Shown: positions 43,348 through 53,200 of the stretch, piece after piece | Layout of the letters: every line of letters starts with the position of its first letter | Position numbering within the stretch: the first letter of the stretch is position 1 | Assembly (NCBI RefSeq): GCF_029379315.1 | Contig: NZ_JAQYWQ010000002.1 | Location: forward strand, 1-64,000 | Direction: 5' to 3' | Length of the DNA stretch: 64,000 nt | Source: Nostoc sp. S13 | GTDB lineage: Bacteria > Cyanobacteriota > Cyanobacteriia > Cyanobacteriales > Nostocaceae | Translations under genes and position numbers: made by a program | The notes under the pieces: generated by a model | Databases searched by the model: none | Told to the model about the DNA's origin: nothing | What the model saw: the letters and a program-made list of their open reading frames with translations, nothing else

Positions 43348-44787
43348 CTATGCCTTAAACGTCAATATCGGACTCAACCGCGCCACAACGTCCACCATTT
43401 CTGCCTCAACCTGCACATCAATCACAGACTGAATGGGTTTGTAGGCTGCGGGTGCTTCCTCAATTCGGCGTTCTTCACGCAGGGTAATGCAGTCTACCCC
43501 AGTTAATCCCAGTTCCGCCTCACTTTGAGATGCACCTCTACGATTGAGGTCGAAGCGAGAACGAATTCTTCCCGCCCCATGTGAGGCAGAATTACAAAAT
43601 GCTGGATTGCCTTTACCCACCATCAGATAAGAATAAGCACCCATTGAACCAGGGATAATCACTGGTTGCCCTAGATGGGCGGGACAAGCACCCTTGCGTG
43701 TTACCCATCCGTGACCTTCTGGCAAGGTGATGTTATGCGGTAAGTCATAAATTAGAGGTGCTTCCACATCTTTGTATACTTCCCGCAAACGCAGACGCAG
43801 CAGTTCCGCTAACAGCAGGCGATTGACAAAGGCATAGTTAGCAGCAGTGGCCTCAGCTTGCAGGTAACTGGCAACTAGTTCGGGGTGAGAAGAAGTAGAG
43901 AGAGGAAAAATCTGAGAATCAGGATACTTCAAACCTTTTTGCCAAGTCGCCTTAGCTTTATCTCGCCACATTCCTCCAATATACTTACCCACGTTTCGAG
44001 AACCAGAGTGAATCATAAAAGCTAGCTGTCCCTCCCGCACTCCCCAGGCGTGGGCAAGTGTGCGATTTTCGACTTTATCAACCCGTTGCACTTCTACAAA
44101 ATGATTACCCCCGCCAATGGTTGCCAGTCCGCCATCGCGTACTAGTCCGGTATCGAGAACCAATTCTTCAGGCGCAAGTTTCCAGTCACCATCCATTGAA
44201 CCACCTAAGAAGATGCGATCGCTCTCTTGGGCAAGTTGTTGCAAATCAGACTTGACTACACTCCCTGTAGGCTGATTTAGGATGGCATCCAGCCAACCAG
44301 CAACTCCGTACTGAAATAGCGATCGCATTGTCTGAGCAGTCATCGTCACATCACGCGTACCGAAGAAGTAATCTCCCTTCATTCGTTCTACGAATTGGTC
44401 ACGCTTTGCCAGGAATTCCTCTATTGTCAAATCAACAACATGGAGGCGCATCCCACAATTGATGTCAGAACCGACAGCGCCAGGGATAACCTGACCCACA
44501 GTTTCTACAACTGAACCAATAGCAATACCCGCATCACCTGGGTGAAAGTCAGGCGTAGCACAGGCACGACAAACATATCCACCTGATGGGTGGCGGACGC
44601 TTGCCAAATTCGCTAACTGCTTGAGTGCCTTAGCTTCTACGGGAAAGTCTTCTGCCAGTAGCACTTCTGCTACAGGAGCATCAGGAGAATTAACTAGACG
44701 GATAGAATAAGTGCAATTGTTGTAAGTTACATCCAAACCCTGCCGCTCTAAGGCACGCAGGAGACGTTTGAGATTTTTTGGCTGCAT
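43348..44787 (-). CDS. rtcB: RNA-splicing ligase RtcB family protein
   Basis: 479 residues, typical for bacterial RtcB. RtcB joins 2',3'-cyclic phosphate or 3'-phosphate RNA ends to 5'-OH ends with GTP and Mn2+. Visible metal ligands are the Cys in GSDINCGMRL and the His in GGGNHFVEVQ and MIHSGSRNVGK. The guanylylation His is in NSASHGAGR, and DLPHNITLPEGHGWVTRKGA and IIPGSMGAYSY are classic RtcB motifs. No rtcA or archease gene is nearby. It is transcribed alone; its 5' side is a 400-bp gap leading to the metal island. Confidence 0.93.
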   Translation of the reverse strand: MQPKNLKRLLRALERQGLDVTYNNCTYSIRLVNSPDAPVAEVLLAEDFPVEAKALKQLANLASVRHPSGGYVCRACATPDFHPGDAGIAIGSVVETVGQVIPGAVGSDINCGMRLHVVDLTIEEFLAKRDQFVERMKGDYFFGTRDVTMTAQTMRSLFQYGVAGWLDAILNQPTGSVVKSDLQQLAQESDRIFLGGSMDGDWKLAPEELVLDTGLVRDGGLATIGGGNHFVEVQRVDKVENRTLAHAWGVREGQLAFMIHSGSRNVGKYIGGMWRDKAKATWQKGLKYPDSQIFPLSTSSHPELVASYLQAEATAANYAFVNRLLLAELLRLRLREVYKDVEAPLIYDLPHNITLPEGHGWVTRKGACPAHLGQPVIIPGSMGAYSYLMVGKGNPAFCNSASHGAGRIRSRFDLNRRGASQSEAELGLTGVDCITLREERRIEEAPAAYKPIQSVIDVQVEAEMVDVVARLSPILTFKA

Positions 44788-45052
44788 GACAACTCCAAAT
44801 AAGGTCTTAAAAAAGACCCTTTATTGTGAAGAGATGAGGAGACTTGGGTTCAGCAGCCGCGTCTCAAGTGGTGCGGAGGGTCATTTTCCCAGAACTGTGG
44901 GGAAAACAACAGGTTATATAGCCTTAATAACACACACTTTTATTGGATGACAAGTGTTTTGTAGTACGTTGTATTTTTGATGGGTAACGGTGACTCAGCC
45001 AAAGCAAAGTTATAAAGAAATTTGAAGTTTAGCGAAAAACTTTTAAAATTCT
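44788..45052. other. Intergenic region between rtcB and the metal-resistance operon
   Basis: No gene seen. A 60-codon plus-strand frame (44768-44950) overlaps the start of rtcB and lacks a ribosome site, so it is not called. The region should hold the rtcB promoter. The operator for the divergent metal operon follows at 45053. Confidence 0.5.
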
Positions 45053-45082
45053 CTAGACTCTCCAGTCGGCTAGAGAGTCTAG
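45053..45082 (+). promoter_or_regulatory. MerR-type operator/promoter of the metal operon
   Basis: A perfect 10-bp inverted repeat, CTAGACTCTC (45053-45062) and GAGAGTCTAG (45073-45082), with a 10-bp centre. A -35-like TAGACT (45054-45059) and -10-like TAGGAT (45080-45085) are separated by 20 bp. The overlong spacer with the dyad inside it is the hallmark of MerR-family promoters. The regulator is likely the MerR protein encoded at 48106-48558. Transcription would start near 45092, so the ATG at 45084 is upstream of the transcript. Confidence 0.75.
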
Positions 45083-45188
45083 GATGAATTCAAGGCGACT
45101 TTCTTTCCAGTTATTTCTGACTGTTGACGGTTGTCCCTCAGTCATCCAGTTTGGTCTGGCTAGGTTGTTCATTTTATCCCGTAAATCT

Positions 45189-45383
45189 ATGACTCTCCAA
45201 CTCACAGTTCCCAATATGGCTTGTTCTGCTTGTGCAAGCACCATCACCAAGGCACTTCAGGCAGTCGATGCCAACGCTAGCATTCAGGCTGATCCAACAA
45301 CCAAGCTTGTCAGTGTCCAAACTCAAGCATCAGAAACAGCAATTAAGGAAGCGTTGGCTGCTGCTGGCTATCCAGTTGCTTAA
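45189..45383 (+). CDS. Heavy-metal-associated (HMA) domain metallochaperone
   Basis: 64 residues, starting at ATG 45189; a longer open frame from 45084 overlaps the promoter and is rejected. The protein is a single HMA ferredoxin-like fold with the metal-binding loop MACSACAS (Cys12 and Cys15), of the CopZ/Atx1 type. Such proteins hand Cu(I) or other soft metals to the P-type ATPase. The loop lacks the His61-type features of some Atx1 proteins, and the metal cannot be fixed from sequence alone. It is the first gene of the operon, 43 bp before the ATPase. Confidence 0.9.
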   Translation: MTLQLTVPNMACSACASTITKALQAVDANASIQADPTTKLVSVQTQASETAIKEALAAAGYPVA

Positions 45384-45426
45384 TCTTTAAGATCCTCCCA
45401 CATCAATCACGGCAGTTCATCTAGTA

Positions 45427-47724
45427 ATGGATACTCTCACACTCAAACTTCGAGGCATGAGTTGTGCCGCTTGCGCCAACAACATCGAAAAGGCAATTCG
45501 CTCTGTTTCTGGGGTGATTGACTGCAACGTTAACTTTGGAGCAGAACAAGCCACGATCAAGTACGATCGCTCTGTAGCCAATTTGGAGAAAATCCAAGCT
45601 GCTATAGATGCTGCGGGATACTCTTCCTACTCACTCCAAGAAGAAATACTCTCCGAAGAAGATGATACCGAGAAAGCGGTTAGGCGAGCATTACAACGCA
45701 AACTCTCTCTCAAGGTAGTGGTGGGAGGTGTAATCAGCATTTTCCTACTTTTAGGGTCGTTACCCATGATGACTGGGCTGAACTTACCCTTAATTCCAAG
45801 TTTTCTTCAGAATCCTTGGGTACAGTTAGTGCTAACAACACCCGTGGTGTTTTGGTGTGGTGGATCTTTTTACCGGAATGGCTGGAAAACCCTTAAGCGG
45901 CATACGGCGACGATGGACACGCTGATTGCTTTGGGCACAAGTGCAGCGTATCTATATTCTTTGTTTGTGACTGTTTTCCCGAAATTTTTTATTGCTCAGG
46001 GCTTGATACCTCATGTTTATTACGAAGTTGCTGCGATTGTCATTACCTTAATTTTGTTGGGGCGGTTGTTGGAAAATCGCGCTAGGGGGCAAACTTCTGA
46101 AGCCATCCGCAAACTCATTGGACTGCAAGCCAGAGATGCTAGAGTTATGCGCGATGGTAGAGAAATTGATGTTCCGATCGCCGAAGTCAGAATCAACGAT
46201 GTGATTTTGGTGCGTCCTGGTGAAAAGATTCCCGTAGATGGCGAAGTGATTGCAGGCGCTTCGACGGTAGATGAAGCGATGGTGACGGGTGAAAGTTTAC
46301 CAGTCAAAAAGCAGCCAGGAGATGAGGTAATTGGGGCGACGATTAACGGTGCGGGTGCATTTCAGTTTCGGGTGACACGAGTCGGAAATGATACGTTTTT
46401 GGCTCAAATCGTCAAACTAGTGCAACAAGCACAAGGTTCTAAAGCACCAATTCAGCGCTTGGCAGATCAAGTCACAGGATGGTTTGTACCAGCTGTGATT
46501 GCGATCGCGATCGCCACTTTCGTGATTTGGTTTAATTTCACGGGCAACCTTACCCTAGCAACAACGACAACAGTAGGTGTACTGATTATCGCTTGTCCTT
46601 GTGCTTTGGGTTTAGCTACCCCCACATCTGTAATGGTGGGGACGGGCAAAGGTGCAGAAAATGGCATTTTGATTAAAGGCGCCGACAGCTTAGAACTAGC
46701 ACACAAAATAAAAACCATCGTCCTAGATAAAACTGGCACTTTGACTCAAGGGAAACCGACAGTTACAGACTTTGTGACTGTCAACGGCACAGCTAATGGT
46801 AATGAAATCAAGCTTTTACAGTTAGCAGCAACCGTGGAACATAATTCTGAGCATCCCTTAGCTGAAGCGGTTGTAAAATACGCTCAGTCTCAAGAGGTGA
46901 GTTTAACAGAGGCAAAGAACTTTCAAGCGATCGCAGGTAGTGGTGTGCAAGCAGTTGTTTCAAATCAGCTTGTGCAAATTGGTACACAACGCTGGTTAAC
47001 AGAACTTGGAATTAACACCATAACTCTCCAGCAGTATAAAGATGCCTGGGAAGCGGCTGGTAAAACAGTTATTTTGATTGCTGTAGATGGCAAACTACAA
47101 GGAATAATGGGTATCGCTGATGCCCTCAAACCTTCATCAACAGCAGTAGTGAAAGCACTACATAAGTTAGGTTTAGAAGTAGTAATGCTCACCGGAGACA
47201 ATCGAAAAACTGCCGAAGCGATCGCTCTACAAGTTGGCATCCAGCGAATCTTTGCCGAAGTCCGGCCAGATCAGAAAGCGGCGATTATCCTATCTATACA
47301 AGGGGAGATAGAGAGATTTCCCAAATCCAAAATCCCAAATCCAAAATCTAAAATTGTCGCAATGGTAGGTGATGGCATAAATGATGCGCCAGCCCTAGCC
47401 CAAGCTGATGTAGGAATTGCTATTGGTACGGGAACAGATGTGGCGATCGCAGCTAGCGATATCACCCTAATTTCTGGAGATTTGCTCTTAATTGTCACAG
47501 CTATTCAACTTAGTCGCGCCACCATCAATAACATCAGGCAAAATCTCTTCTTTGCCTTTATTTACAACGTCATTGGTATTCCCATTGCGGCAGGAATTCT
47601 GTTCCCCATCTTTGGTTGGTTACTCAATCCAATTATCGCCGGAGCTGCAATGGCTCTTTCTTCACTCTCTGTTGTCAGCAACGCCCTCAGATTGCGTAAC
47701 TTTCAACCAAAAGCTATCTCATAA
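45427..47724 (+). CDS. copA: Copper-translocating P1B-type ATPase (CopA/PacS type)
   Basis: 765 residues. N-terminal HMA domain with GMSCAAC (Cys13, Cys16); eight transmembrane helices; actuator TGES (287-290); the ion path CPC (390-392) typical of Cu+/Ag+ ATPases; phosphorylated Asp434 in DKTGT; the HP motif SEHPL; and [12 protein letters not shown] (648 on). Between EVRPDQKAA and the hinge [10 protein letters not shown] there is an insert of about 16 residues, [14 protein letters not shown]. It is encoded by a heptamer repeat (47320-47352) of the AAATCCA type that occurs elsewhere between genes. The insert is in frame and sits in the P domain, so its tolerance is notable. The operon context (HMA protein, MerR) supports metal detoxification. 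Confidence 0.94.
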   Translation: MDTLTLKLRGMSCAACANNIEKAIRSVSGVIDCNVNFGAEQATIKYDRSVANLEKIQAAIDAAGYSSYSLQEEILSEEDDTEKAVRRALQRKLSLKVVVGGVISIFLLLGSLPMMTGLNLPLIPSFLQNPWVQLVLTTPVVFWCGGSFYRNGWKTLKRHTATMDTLIALGTSAAYLYSLFVTVFPKFFIAQGLIPHVYYEVAAIVITLILLGRLLENRARGQTSEAIRKLIGLQARDARVMRDGREIDVPIAEVRINDVILVRPGEKIPVDGEVIAGASTVDEAMVTGESLPVKKQPGDEVIGATINGAGAFQFRVTRVGNDTFLAQIVKLVQQAQGSKAPIQRLADQVTGWFVPAVIAIAIATFVIWFNFTGNLTLATTTTVGVLIIACPCALGLATPTSVMVGTGKGAENGILIKGADSLELAHKIKTIVLDKTGTLTQGKPTVTDFVTVNGTANGNEIKLLQLAATVEHNSEHPLAEAVVKYAQSQEVSLTEAKNFQAIAGSGVQAVVSNQLVQIGTQRWLTELGINTITLQQYKDAWEAAGKTVILIAVDGKLQGIMGIADALKPSSTAVVKALHKLGLEVVMLTGDNRKTAEAIALQVGIQRIFAEVRPDQKAAIILSIQGEIERFPKSKIPNPKSKIVAMVGDGINDAPALAQADVGIAIGTGTDVAIAASDITLISGDLLLIVTAIQLSRATINNIRQNLFFAFIYNVIGIPIAAGILFPIFGWLLNPIIAGAAMALSSLSVVSNALRLRNFQPKAIS

Positions 47725-47743
47725 TTGCAGGTTAATTTAGCAA

Positions 47744-47971
47744 ATGTTCAGTCAAAAAATGCTTTGGGGAAGCCTTACAGCTTTAGTGCTACTCACTGGA
47801 ACATCAGGTGTAACATTAGCAAAAATGCCAGCCCACTCGTCAGAGCAAACCAGTCAATTTCACGGCATTGAGCAACCTTTGGGCTTAAAAGTGGGTGTTG
47901 CGATCGGTGGTTTAACATTAATTGGACTAGAGTTGTGGTGGTTCCTTCTCTATAAAAGTTCTGAATCCTAA
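47744..47971 (+). CDS. Small membrane protein of the metal operon
   Basis: 75 residues. An N-terminal signal-like segment (LWGSLTALVLLTGTSGVTLA) is followed by a short His/Met-bearing polar part (KMPAHSSEQTSQFHGIEQP) and a C-terminal transmembrane helix (GVAIGGLTLIGLELWWFLLY). In related cyanobacteria the same opening is followed by a cupredoxin domain, as I recall; here the protein ends after the helix. It lies 19 bp after copA. A periplasmic metal-handling role is inferred. Confidence 0.7.
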   Translation: MFSQKMLWGSLTALVLLTGTSGVTLAKMPAHSSEQTSQFHGIEQPLGLKVGVAIGGLTLIGLELWWFLLYKSSES

Positions 47972-48105
47972 ATAAAGAACGAAAATTCCTAGCAAATTCT
48001 CTGCGTCCCTCTGCGCTCCTACCCTGCGGGAAGGCGTTCGCGTAGCGTCTCGTAGAGAAGCGCCTATGCGTTTAAATTTCACCCCTCAATTCGCCACGAG
48101 CCTAC

Positions 48106-48558
48106 TTAAACCTGACTCCTACTACAAGTCTTATTTTGAATGATCGGACAAATTGTTTCCTCATGGTGGTCGCTGATATTCTTCCAGCCTGAAAGTAATC
48201 CCTTGATTTCAGAGCGTAAAGTTAACAACTGATCAATTTGGTGATCAATCTCTAAAACCTTCTCTTCAAGTTTTTCTTTGATTTCACCACAGGGAGTTTG
48301 TCCTTGGTCATAAACCTGAAGAATATTTCCAATTTCTTCTAGACTAAGACCAAGATTTTGCGCCCTTTTAATGAATGCTAGACGAGTTAGCACATCCAAT
48401 GAAAACTGGCGAAAGCCTCCCTCTGTACGTCTTGACGATTTAATTAAGCCTAAACTCTCGTAATAACGAATTGTCCTGATGGGGATTTTGCTTAAATCTG
48501 TTACCTGACCAATTAAAAGCAATTTTTTATCTTGAATTAACACGGTAGATTTTCCCAA
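48106..48558 (-). CDS. MerR-family heavy-metal-responsive regulator
   Basis: 150 residues from a TTG start at 48558; a GTG five codons in (MLIQDKKLLLIGQ) is a possible alternative. The winged helix reads IPIRTIRYYESLGLIKSSRR and EGGFRQFSLDVLTRLAFI, then the coiled dimerisation helix ending in the metal-binding loop. Cysteines in QTPCGEI and at the C-terminus (ETICPIIQNKTC) are placed as in ZntR/PbrR/CueR-type sensors. The operator at 45053-45082, next to copA, is its probable target. The gene is convergent with the operon. The metal is not certain: copper fits the operon, but the C-terminal Cys pattern is also used for zinc and lead. Confidence 0.88.
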   Translation of the reverse strand: MGKSTVLIQDKKLLLIGQVTDLSKIPIRTIRYYESLGLIKSSRRTEGGFRQFSLDVLTRLAFIKRAQNLGLSLEEIGNILQVYDQGQTPCGEIKEKLEEKVLEIDHQIDQLLTLRSEIKGLLSGWKNISDHHEETICPIIQNKTCSRSQV

Positions 48559-49010
48559 ATCTTGTAATTATTATCGAAACAGAATTCAGAATTTAGAATT
48601 TAGAATTTAGAATGAATTTTGTACAACTCGCGACACAGCTTACTATGCTATTAGTGGCGGATCTGAATCCCCTACTAATACCACAGCCTCAACTCTTGGA
48701 CAGGTTGCCACCAACAAGTAGGCTTCTCCGGCTCCGCTCCTGGATTCTGACTCAATAGCTTTTCCACATGACGTAAAAAGTCCGATTGGGGCATGGGGCA
48801 CGAAGCAGGAGGTAAAACAGTGAAGTTCTGAACTAGATGAACGAGTATCAAAAACTTATTAACAAGTCCTATTTATATCAATTTGTTAAATTATAGCTAC
48901 TGCGCTCTGCTCCCCATCTTCCCCACTCCCGACTCCCTACTCCCCTCACCATAAAACAAGAATTTTAAGCAATACTGGTACAAGAAGGAATATTTACACA
49001 AAATCCCAAC
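48559..49010. other. Intergenic region with STRR and palindrome
   Basis: Contains a (TTTAGAA)n heptamer tract (about 48583-48616) close to the merR start, and CT-rich sequence at 48905-48950. A dispersed-repeat cluster with the CGTAGCGTCTCGTAGAG palindrome lies on the other side of merR at 47995-48075. No gene seen. Confidence 0.6.
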
Positions 49011-50492
49011 ATGACAATTCAACCTAGTGATAAGCCTTTGCTAGAGTGGGCAGGCGATAGTTTGGCAATTGGATTATTTGAAGATGCAGTAGAGTTAACC
49101 GGAGAACTAGCAACTTTAGATCAAAAGTTTTCTGGAGTCTTAAAAGAACTGATTGCTGAAGAACAATTTAAAGGTAAAGCCAACAGTACAATCTTCACTC
49201 GTGTAAATGCTGGTAGCCCAGTACGTAAATTGATTTTGGTAGGTTTAGGAAAACCAGAAGCACTAAACCTAGACACTTTGCGCCGCGCTGCTGCTGCTGT
49301 AGCCAGAGTAGGAAACAAGCAAAAAAGCAAAATTCTGGGATTTAGTTTTCCATTATGGAACAACGATCCAGCAGCTAGTGCCCAAGCGATCGCAGAAGGT
49401 GTGGAATTAGGACTTTACGAAGATATTCGTTTTAAATCAGAACCAGAAGACAAAGGTTCACAAATAGAAACCGTAGATTTACTAGGTTTCGGTGGACAAG
49501 AAGCCGCAATCACCCGCGCCAATCAAATCGTTTCCGGGGTAATTTTGGCACGGCAATTAGTAGCAGCGCCAGCTAACGCAGTCACACCCATTACTTTGGC
49601 AGAAACTGCTCAAGCGATCGCCAACCAGCACGGTTTACAACTGCAAATTCTGGAACGGGAAGACTGCGAAAAGCTGGGCATGGGTGCTTTTTTGGGAGTA
49701 GCCCAAGCCTCCGATTTGCCACCTAAATTCATTCACTTGACTTACAAACCAGAAGGTACACCCAAAAAGAAACTAGCAATTATTGGCAAAGGTTTAACCT
49801 TCGACTCCGGCGGACTCAACATTAAAGGTGCTGGTAGCGGCATCGAAACGATGAAAATTGACATGGGCGGTGCAGCAGCAATTTTGGGTGCAGCAAAAGC
49901 AATTGCTCAAATTAAGCCAGATTCGGAAGTTCACTTTATCTCCGCAGCGACTGAAAACATGATTAGCGGTCGCGCCATGCGCCCAGGAGACGTTCTCACA
50001 GCATCAAACGGCAAAACAATTGAAGTGAACAACACCGACGCTGAAGGACGTTTGACCCTAGCAGATGCCTTAGTGTATGCCGACAAATTGGGCTTGGATG
50101 CGATCGTGGATTTAGCCACCCTAACCGGTGCCAACGTCGTTGCCTTGGGTGAGGATATTGCTGGGTTATATACTCCCGATGATGCTGTCGCTTCCCAGCT
50201 AGAGAAAGCTGCCCAAACTTCAGGGGAAAAGATTTGGCGGATGCCAATGGAAGAAAAATATTTTGAAGGGCTAAAGTCTGGGATCGCGGACATGAAGAAT
50301 ACAGGCCCGCGTCCAGGTGGTGCAATTACCGCCGCCCTTTTCCTTAAGCAATTCGTCAAAGAAACCCCTTGGGCACACTTAGATATTGCTGGGCCAGTGT
50401 GGACAGATAAAGAAAATGGTTATAACGGCGCAGGGGCAACCGGCTACGGCGTTCGGATGCTAGTTAATTGGGTCGTGGAGAGTGGGGAGTAG
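49011..50492 (+). CDS. pepA: Leucyl aminopeptidase (PepA, M17 family)
   Basis: 493 residues. The catalytic domain has the two-metal motifs [15 protein letters not shown] (Asp), [17 protein letters not shown] (Lys, Asp) and [18 protein letters not shown] (Asp, Glu, Arg). It trims N-terminal residues of peptides in the cytoplasm and can bind DNA in some bacteria. The N-terminal domain begins [18 protein letters not shown]. The last four residues (ESGE) are encoded within a GGGGAGT repeat that crosses the stop codon, so the extreme C-terminus appears to have been altered by the STRR. Confidence 0.93.
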   Translation: MTIQPSDKPLLEWAGDSLAIGLFEDAVELTGELATLDQKFSGVLKELIAEEQFKGKANSTIFTRVNAGSPVRKLILVGLGKPEALNLDTLRRAAAAVARVGNKQKSKILGFSFPLWNNDPAASAQAIAEGVELGLYEDIRFKSEPEDKGSQIETVDLLGFGGQEAAITRANQIVSGVILARQLVAAPANAVTPITLAETAQAIANQHGLQLQILEREDCEKLGMGAFLGVAQASDLPPKFIHLTYKPEGTPKKKLAIIGKGLTFDSGGLNIKGAGSGIETMKIDMGGAAAILGAAKAIAQIKPDSEVHFISAATENMISGRAMRPGDVLTASNGKTIEVNNTDAEGRLTLADALVYADKLGLDAIVDLATLTGANVVALGEDIAGLYTPDDAVASQLEKAAQTSGEKIWRMPMEEKYFEGLKSGIADMKNTGPRPGGAITAALFLKQFVKETPWAHLDIAGPVWTDKENGYNGAGATGYGVRMLVNWVVESGE

Positions 50493-50537
50493 GGGGAGCG
50501 GGGGGAGATGAGGGGGACAAGGGGATAAGGAGAATAT

Positions 50538-50589
50538 CCAATGCCCAATGCCCAATGCCCAATGCCCAATGCCCAATGCCCAATGCCCA
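50538..50589. repeat. Heptamer STRR (CCAATGC)n downstream of pepA
   Basis: About seven perfect heptamers, preceded by a GGGGAGT-type tract that overlaps the pepA stop codon. It is the reverse complement of the (GGGCATT)n tracts at 25832 and 38096. Confidence 0.9.
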
Positions 50590-50730
50590 GTCACGAACAA
50601 TTCGTGCTATCTTGAGCTTGCCAGCAAAAATTGTTGCAATCGTAACAGAATTAATTTGGCGGTCAGAAAGTTAAGCTTTTTCGGCAAAGCCATCTGGTAA
50701 AATTTGTAAGGTTTCTAGAAACTGTGAGCA

Positions 50731-51753
50731 ATGGGATCGACTCGCGTAAGGATCGCAATTGACGCAATGGGAGGGGATCACGCACCCGGTGAAATCGTTG
50801 CTGGCGCACTGCGAGCACGGGAAGAATTGGGTGTAGATATATTGTTAGTTGGTGATCCCCAACAAATAGAAGCTGCCTTGCCGCCAAAAACGAATTTAGG
50901 GCAGGCGGAGATCGTGACTGCTGAGGAAGCGATCGCAATGGATGAGGAGCCTTTAAACGCAGTTAGACGTAAACGCAAGGCTTCTATCAATGTGGCTATG
51001 GATTTGGTCAAGCAGCAGCAGGCAGATGCCGTATTTTCTGCTGGCCACTCTGGAGCAGCTATGGCATCCGCTTTACTGCGCTTAGGACGATTGCCGGGAA
51101 TTGACCGCCCAGCTATCGGGACAGTTTTTCCCACGATTATTGCTGGTAAACCAGTGCTGGTACTTGATGTCGGCGCGAATGTAGATTGCCGCCCCAAGTT
51201 TTTAGAGCAGTTTGGCGTCATGGGATCGGCTTACAGTCAGTATGTCTTGGGTACAACCGAACCGAAGGTGGGTTTGTTGAATATCGGTGAAGAAGACTCT
51301 AAGGGCAATGATGCAGCCGTCCGCGCTCACCAAATGCTACGCGAAAATTCCCAAATTAATTTTATTGGCAATGCCGAAGGGCGTGATGTGCTTTCTGGTC
51401 GCTTTGATGTGATTGTCTGCGATGGCTTTGTGGGCAATGTATTATTAAAATTTGCCGAAGCAGTCGGAGAAGTGATTCTGCAAATTCTGCGGGAAGAATT
51501 ACCGCAAGGATTGCATGGTCAAATCGGTTCAGCACTCTTAAAACCAAACCTGAAGCGGGTTAAGCAGAGGATGGATCACGCAGAACACGGCGGCGCTTTG
51601 CTGTTAGGTGTCGCAGGAGTTTGTTTTATCGGTCACGGTAGCTCACAAGCTCCTTCAATTTTTAATGCAATTCGTATGGCCAAAGAAGCGGTTGACAACC
51701 AGGTGATACAACGAATTCAGTCCCAATATATCCTAGAGCGCGAGAGCGGTTAG
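50731..51753 (+). CDS. plsX: Phosphate acyltransferase PlsX
   Basis: 340 residues, ATG start. PlsX converts acyl-ACP to acyl-phosphate for phosphatidic acid synthesis. Typical motifs: IAIDAMGGDHAPGEIV, FSAGHSGAAMASALLRLGRL, VLDVGANVDCRP and CDGFVGNVLLKFAEAVGE. It opens the plsX-fabH-fabD cluster, which is conserved in cyanobacteria. A heptamer tract starts at its stop codon and a 41-bp triplicate repeat follows before fabH. Confidence 0.95.
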   Translation: MGSTRVRIAIDAMGGDHAPGEIVAGALRAREELGVDILLVGDPQQIEAALPPKTNLGQAEIVTAEEAIAMDEEPLNAVRRKRKASINVAMDLVKQQQADAVFSAGHSGAAMASALLRLGRLPGIDRPAIGTVFPTIIAGKPVLVLDVGANVDCRPKFLEQFGVMGSAYSQYVLGTTEPKVGLLNIGEEDSKGNDAAVRAHQMLRENSQINFIGNAEGRDVLSGRFDVIVCDGFVGNVLLKFAEAVGEVILQILREELPQGLHGQIGSALLKPNLKRVKQRMDHAEHGGALLLGVAGVCFIGHGSSQAPSIFNAIRMAKEAVDNQVIQRIQSQYILERESG

Positions 51754-51952
51754 TCATTGATCATTAGTCATTAGTCATTAGTCATTAGTCATTGGTCATT
51801 AGTCATTAGTCATTTGTAAAGGACAAACGACAACTGACATAGACGCGCCAGTGGCTTGCCGCAGGGTAGGACAACTGACATAAACGCGCCAGTGGCTTCC
51901 CGCAGGGTAGGACAACTGACATAGACGCGCCAGCGGCCTCCCGCAGGGTAGG
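51754..51952. repeat. Heptamer STRR and 41-bp triplicate repeat between plsX and fabH
   Basis: (TCATTAG)n runs from the plsX stop codon (51754-51815). Three 41-bp units follow at 51830-51870, 51871-51911 and 51912-51952, each reading ACAACTGACATA then GCAGGGTAGG, with a few differences. Both lie between the two genes and end 44 bp before the fabH start. Confidence 0.9.
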
Positions 51953-51996
51953 ACAAAAGACAAAGGACAAAAAGCTGATAGCTGGGGAGATTAGGA

Positions 51997-52989
51997 GTGC
52001 AAAATTTAGGCGTAGCAATTACTGGAAGTGGCTCGGCGGTACCAGCAACTTCTCTACACAACCAGACATTGAGTGAAGTAGTTGAAACATCAGATGAGTG
52101 GATAACTACAAGAACTGGAATTCGTCAACGACGATTAGCGCTGCCATCTGAGTCCTTGAGTGTACTCGCTACTGCCGCTAGCACTCAGGCGATCGCATCT
52201 GCAAGAATTAAACCAGAAGACCTAGACCTGATTCTGCTAGCGACTTCCACCCCTGATGATCTGTTTGGTAGTGCTTGTCAAGTACAGGCTAAATTGGGAG
52301 CCACCAACGCAGTAGCTTTTGACTTGACAGCTGCCTGCTCCGGTTTTGTGTTTGGTCTGGTTACAGCCGCCCAATATATTAGAACAGGTGTCTATAAAAA
52401 TGTACTGTTGATCGGGGCAGACATCCTCTCTCGCTGGGTAGATTGGGAAGATCGGCGCACTTGTGTATTGTTTGGTGATGGTGCAGGGGCAGTAGTATTG
52501 CAGGCAGACAAAAGCGATCGCTTATTGGGATTTGCACTTAAAAGTGATGGTACTCAAAACCATTACCTCAATCTTGCATATACAGGCGTTTCCGAAGAAC
52601 TGCTCCCCGGTGTAAATATCACTAAAGGCACTTATCAACCCATTACTATGAACGGCAAAGAAGTTTACCGCTTTGCTGTGCAAAAAGTGCCAGAAATCAT
52701 TGATAAAGCCTTGTTTCAAGCCAACCTCAATGTTGACCAAATAGATTGGCTACTCTTGCATCAAGCTAATCAGCGAATTATCGATGCAGTTGCCCAACGC
52801 CTGAATGTCCCAGAACATAAAGTTATCAGTAATCTCGCCCAGTACGGTAATACCTCTGCTGCTTCCATTCCCTTAGCTTTGGATGAAGCAGTGCGGCAAG
52901 GTAAAATTAAACCCAATGACATCGTTGCTGCATCCGGCTTTGGTGCCGGTCTTACTTGGGGTGCGGCAATTTTTCAATGGGGAAGGTGA
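51997..52989 (+). CDS. fabH: Beta-ketoacyl-ACP synthase III (FabH)
   Basis: 330 residues with a GTG start (MQNLGVAITGSG), preceded by GGGGAGATTAGGA. Condenses acetyl-CoA with malonyl-ACP to start fatty-acid synthesis. The active-site Cys is in LTAACSGFVFG, the His in WLLLHQANQRIID and the Asn in AQYGNTSAASIPLA. The C-terminus GAGLTWGAAIFQWGR is typical. It sits between plsX and fabD. Confidence 0.95.
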   Translation: MQNLGVAITGSGSAVPATSLHNQTLSEVVETSDEWITTRTGIRQRRLALPSESLSVLATAASTQAIASARIKPEDLDLILLATSTPDDLFGSACQVQAKLGATNAVAFDLTAACSGFVFGLVTAAQYIRTGVYKNVLLIGADILSRWVDWEDRRTCVLFGDGAGAVVLQADKSDRLLGFALKSDGTQNHYLNLAYTGVSEELLPGVNITKGTYQPITMNGKEVYRFAVQKVPEIIDKALFQANLNVDQIDWLLLHQANQRIIDAVAQRLNVPEHKVISNLAQYGNTSAASIPLALDEAVRQGKIKPNDIVAASGFGAGLTWGAAIFQWGR

Positions 52990-53165
52990 CTGGATTTTGG
53001 ATTTTGGATTTTGGATTTTAGATTTTAGATTGATCCCACACATGAATGTACACCCGCGATCAAGAATTTTAGATTTTAGATTTGTTCTGGCGTTGAAATT
53101 CGTTTGCTCTCAGACCTTGTTAAATTTTGGATTGAATAATCCAAAATCCAAAATTTAAAATCTAA
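52990..53165. repeat. Heptamer STRR tracts between fabH and fabD
   Basis: (TTTTGGA)n/(TTTTAGA)n starts one base after the fabH stop codon (52990-53030), recurs at 53066-53082 and returns in inverted orientation at 53135-53165. The inverted copies could pair into a long stem. Confidence 0.85.
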
Positions 53166-53200
53166 AATTCGGTAAATATTTTGTTCTTTGTTAATGACCA

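Noticed and set aside
45084-45383. 99-residue version of the HMA protein
   Set aside because: Its ATG overlaps the predicted -10 element of a MerR-type promoter; the HMA fold starts only at the ATG at 45189.
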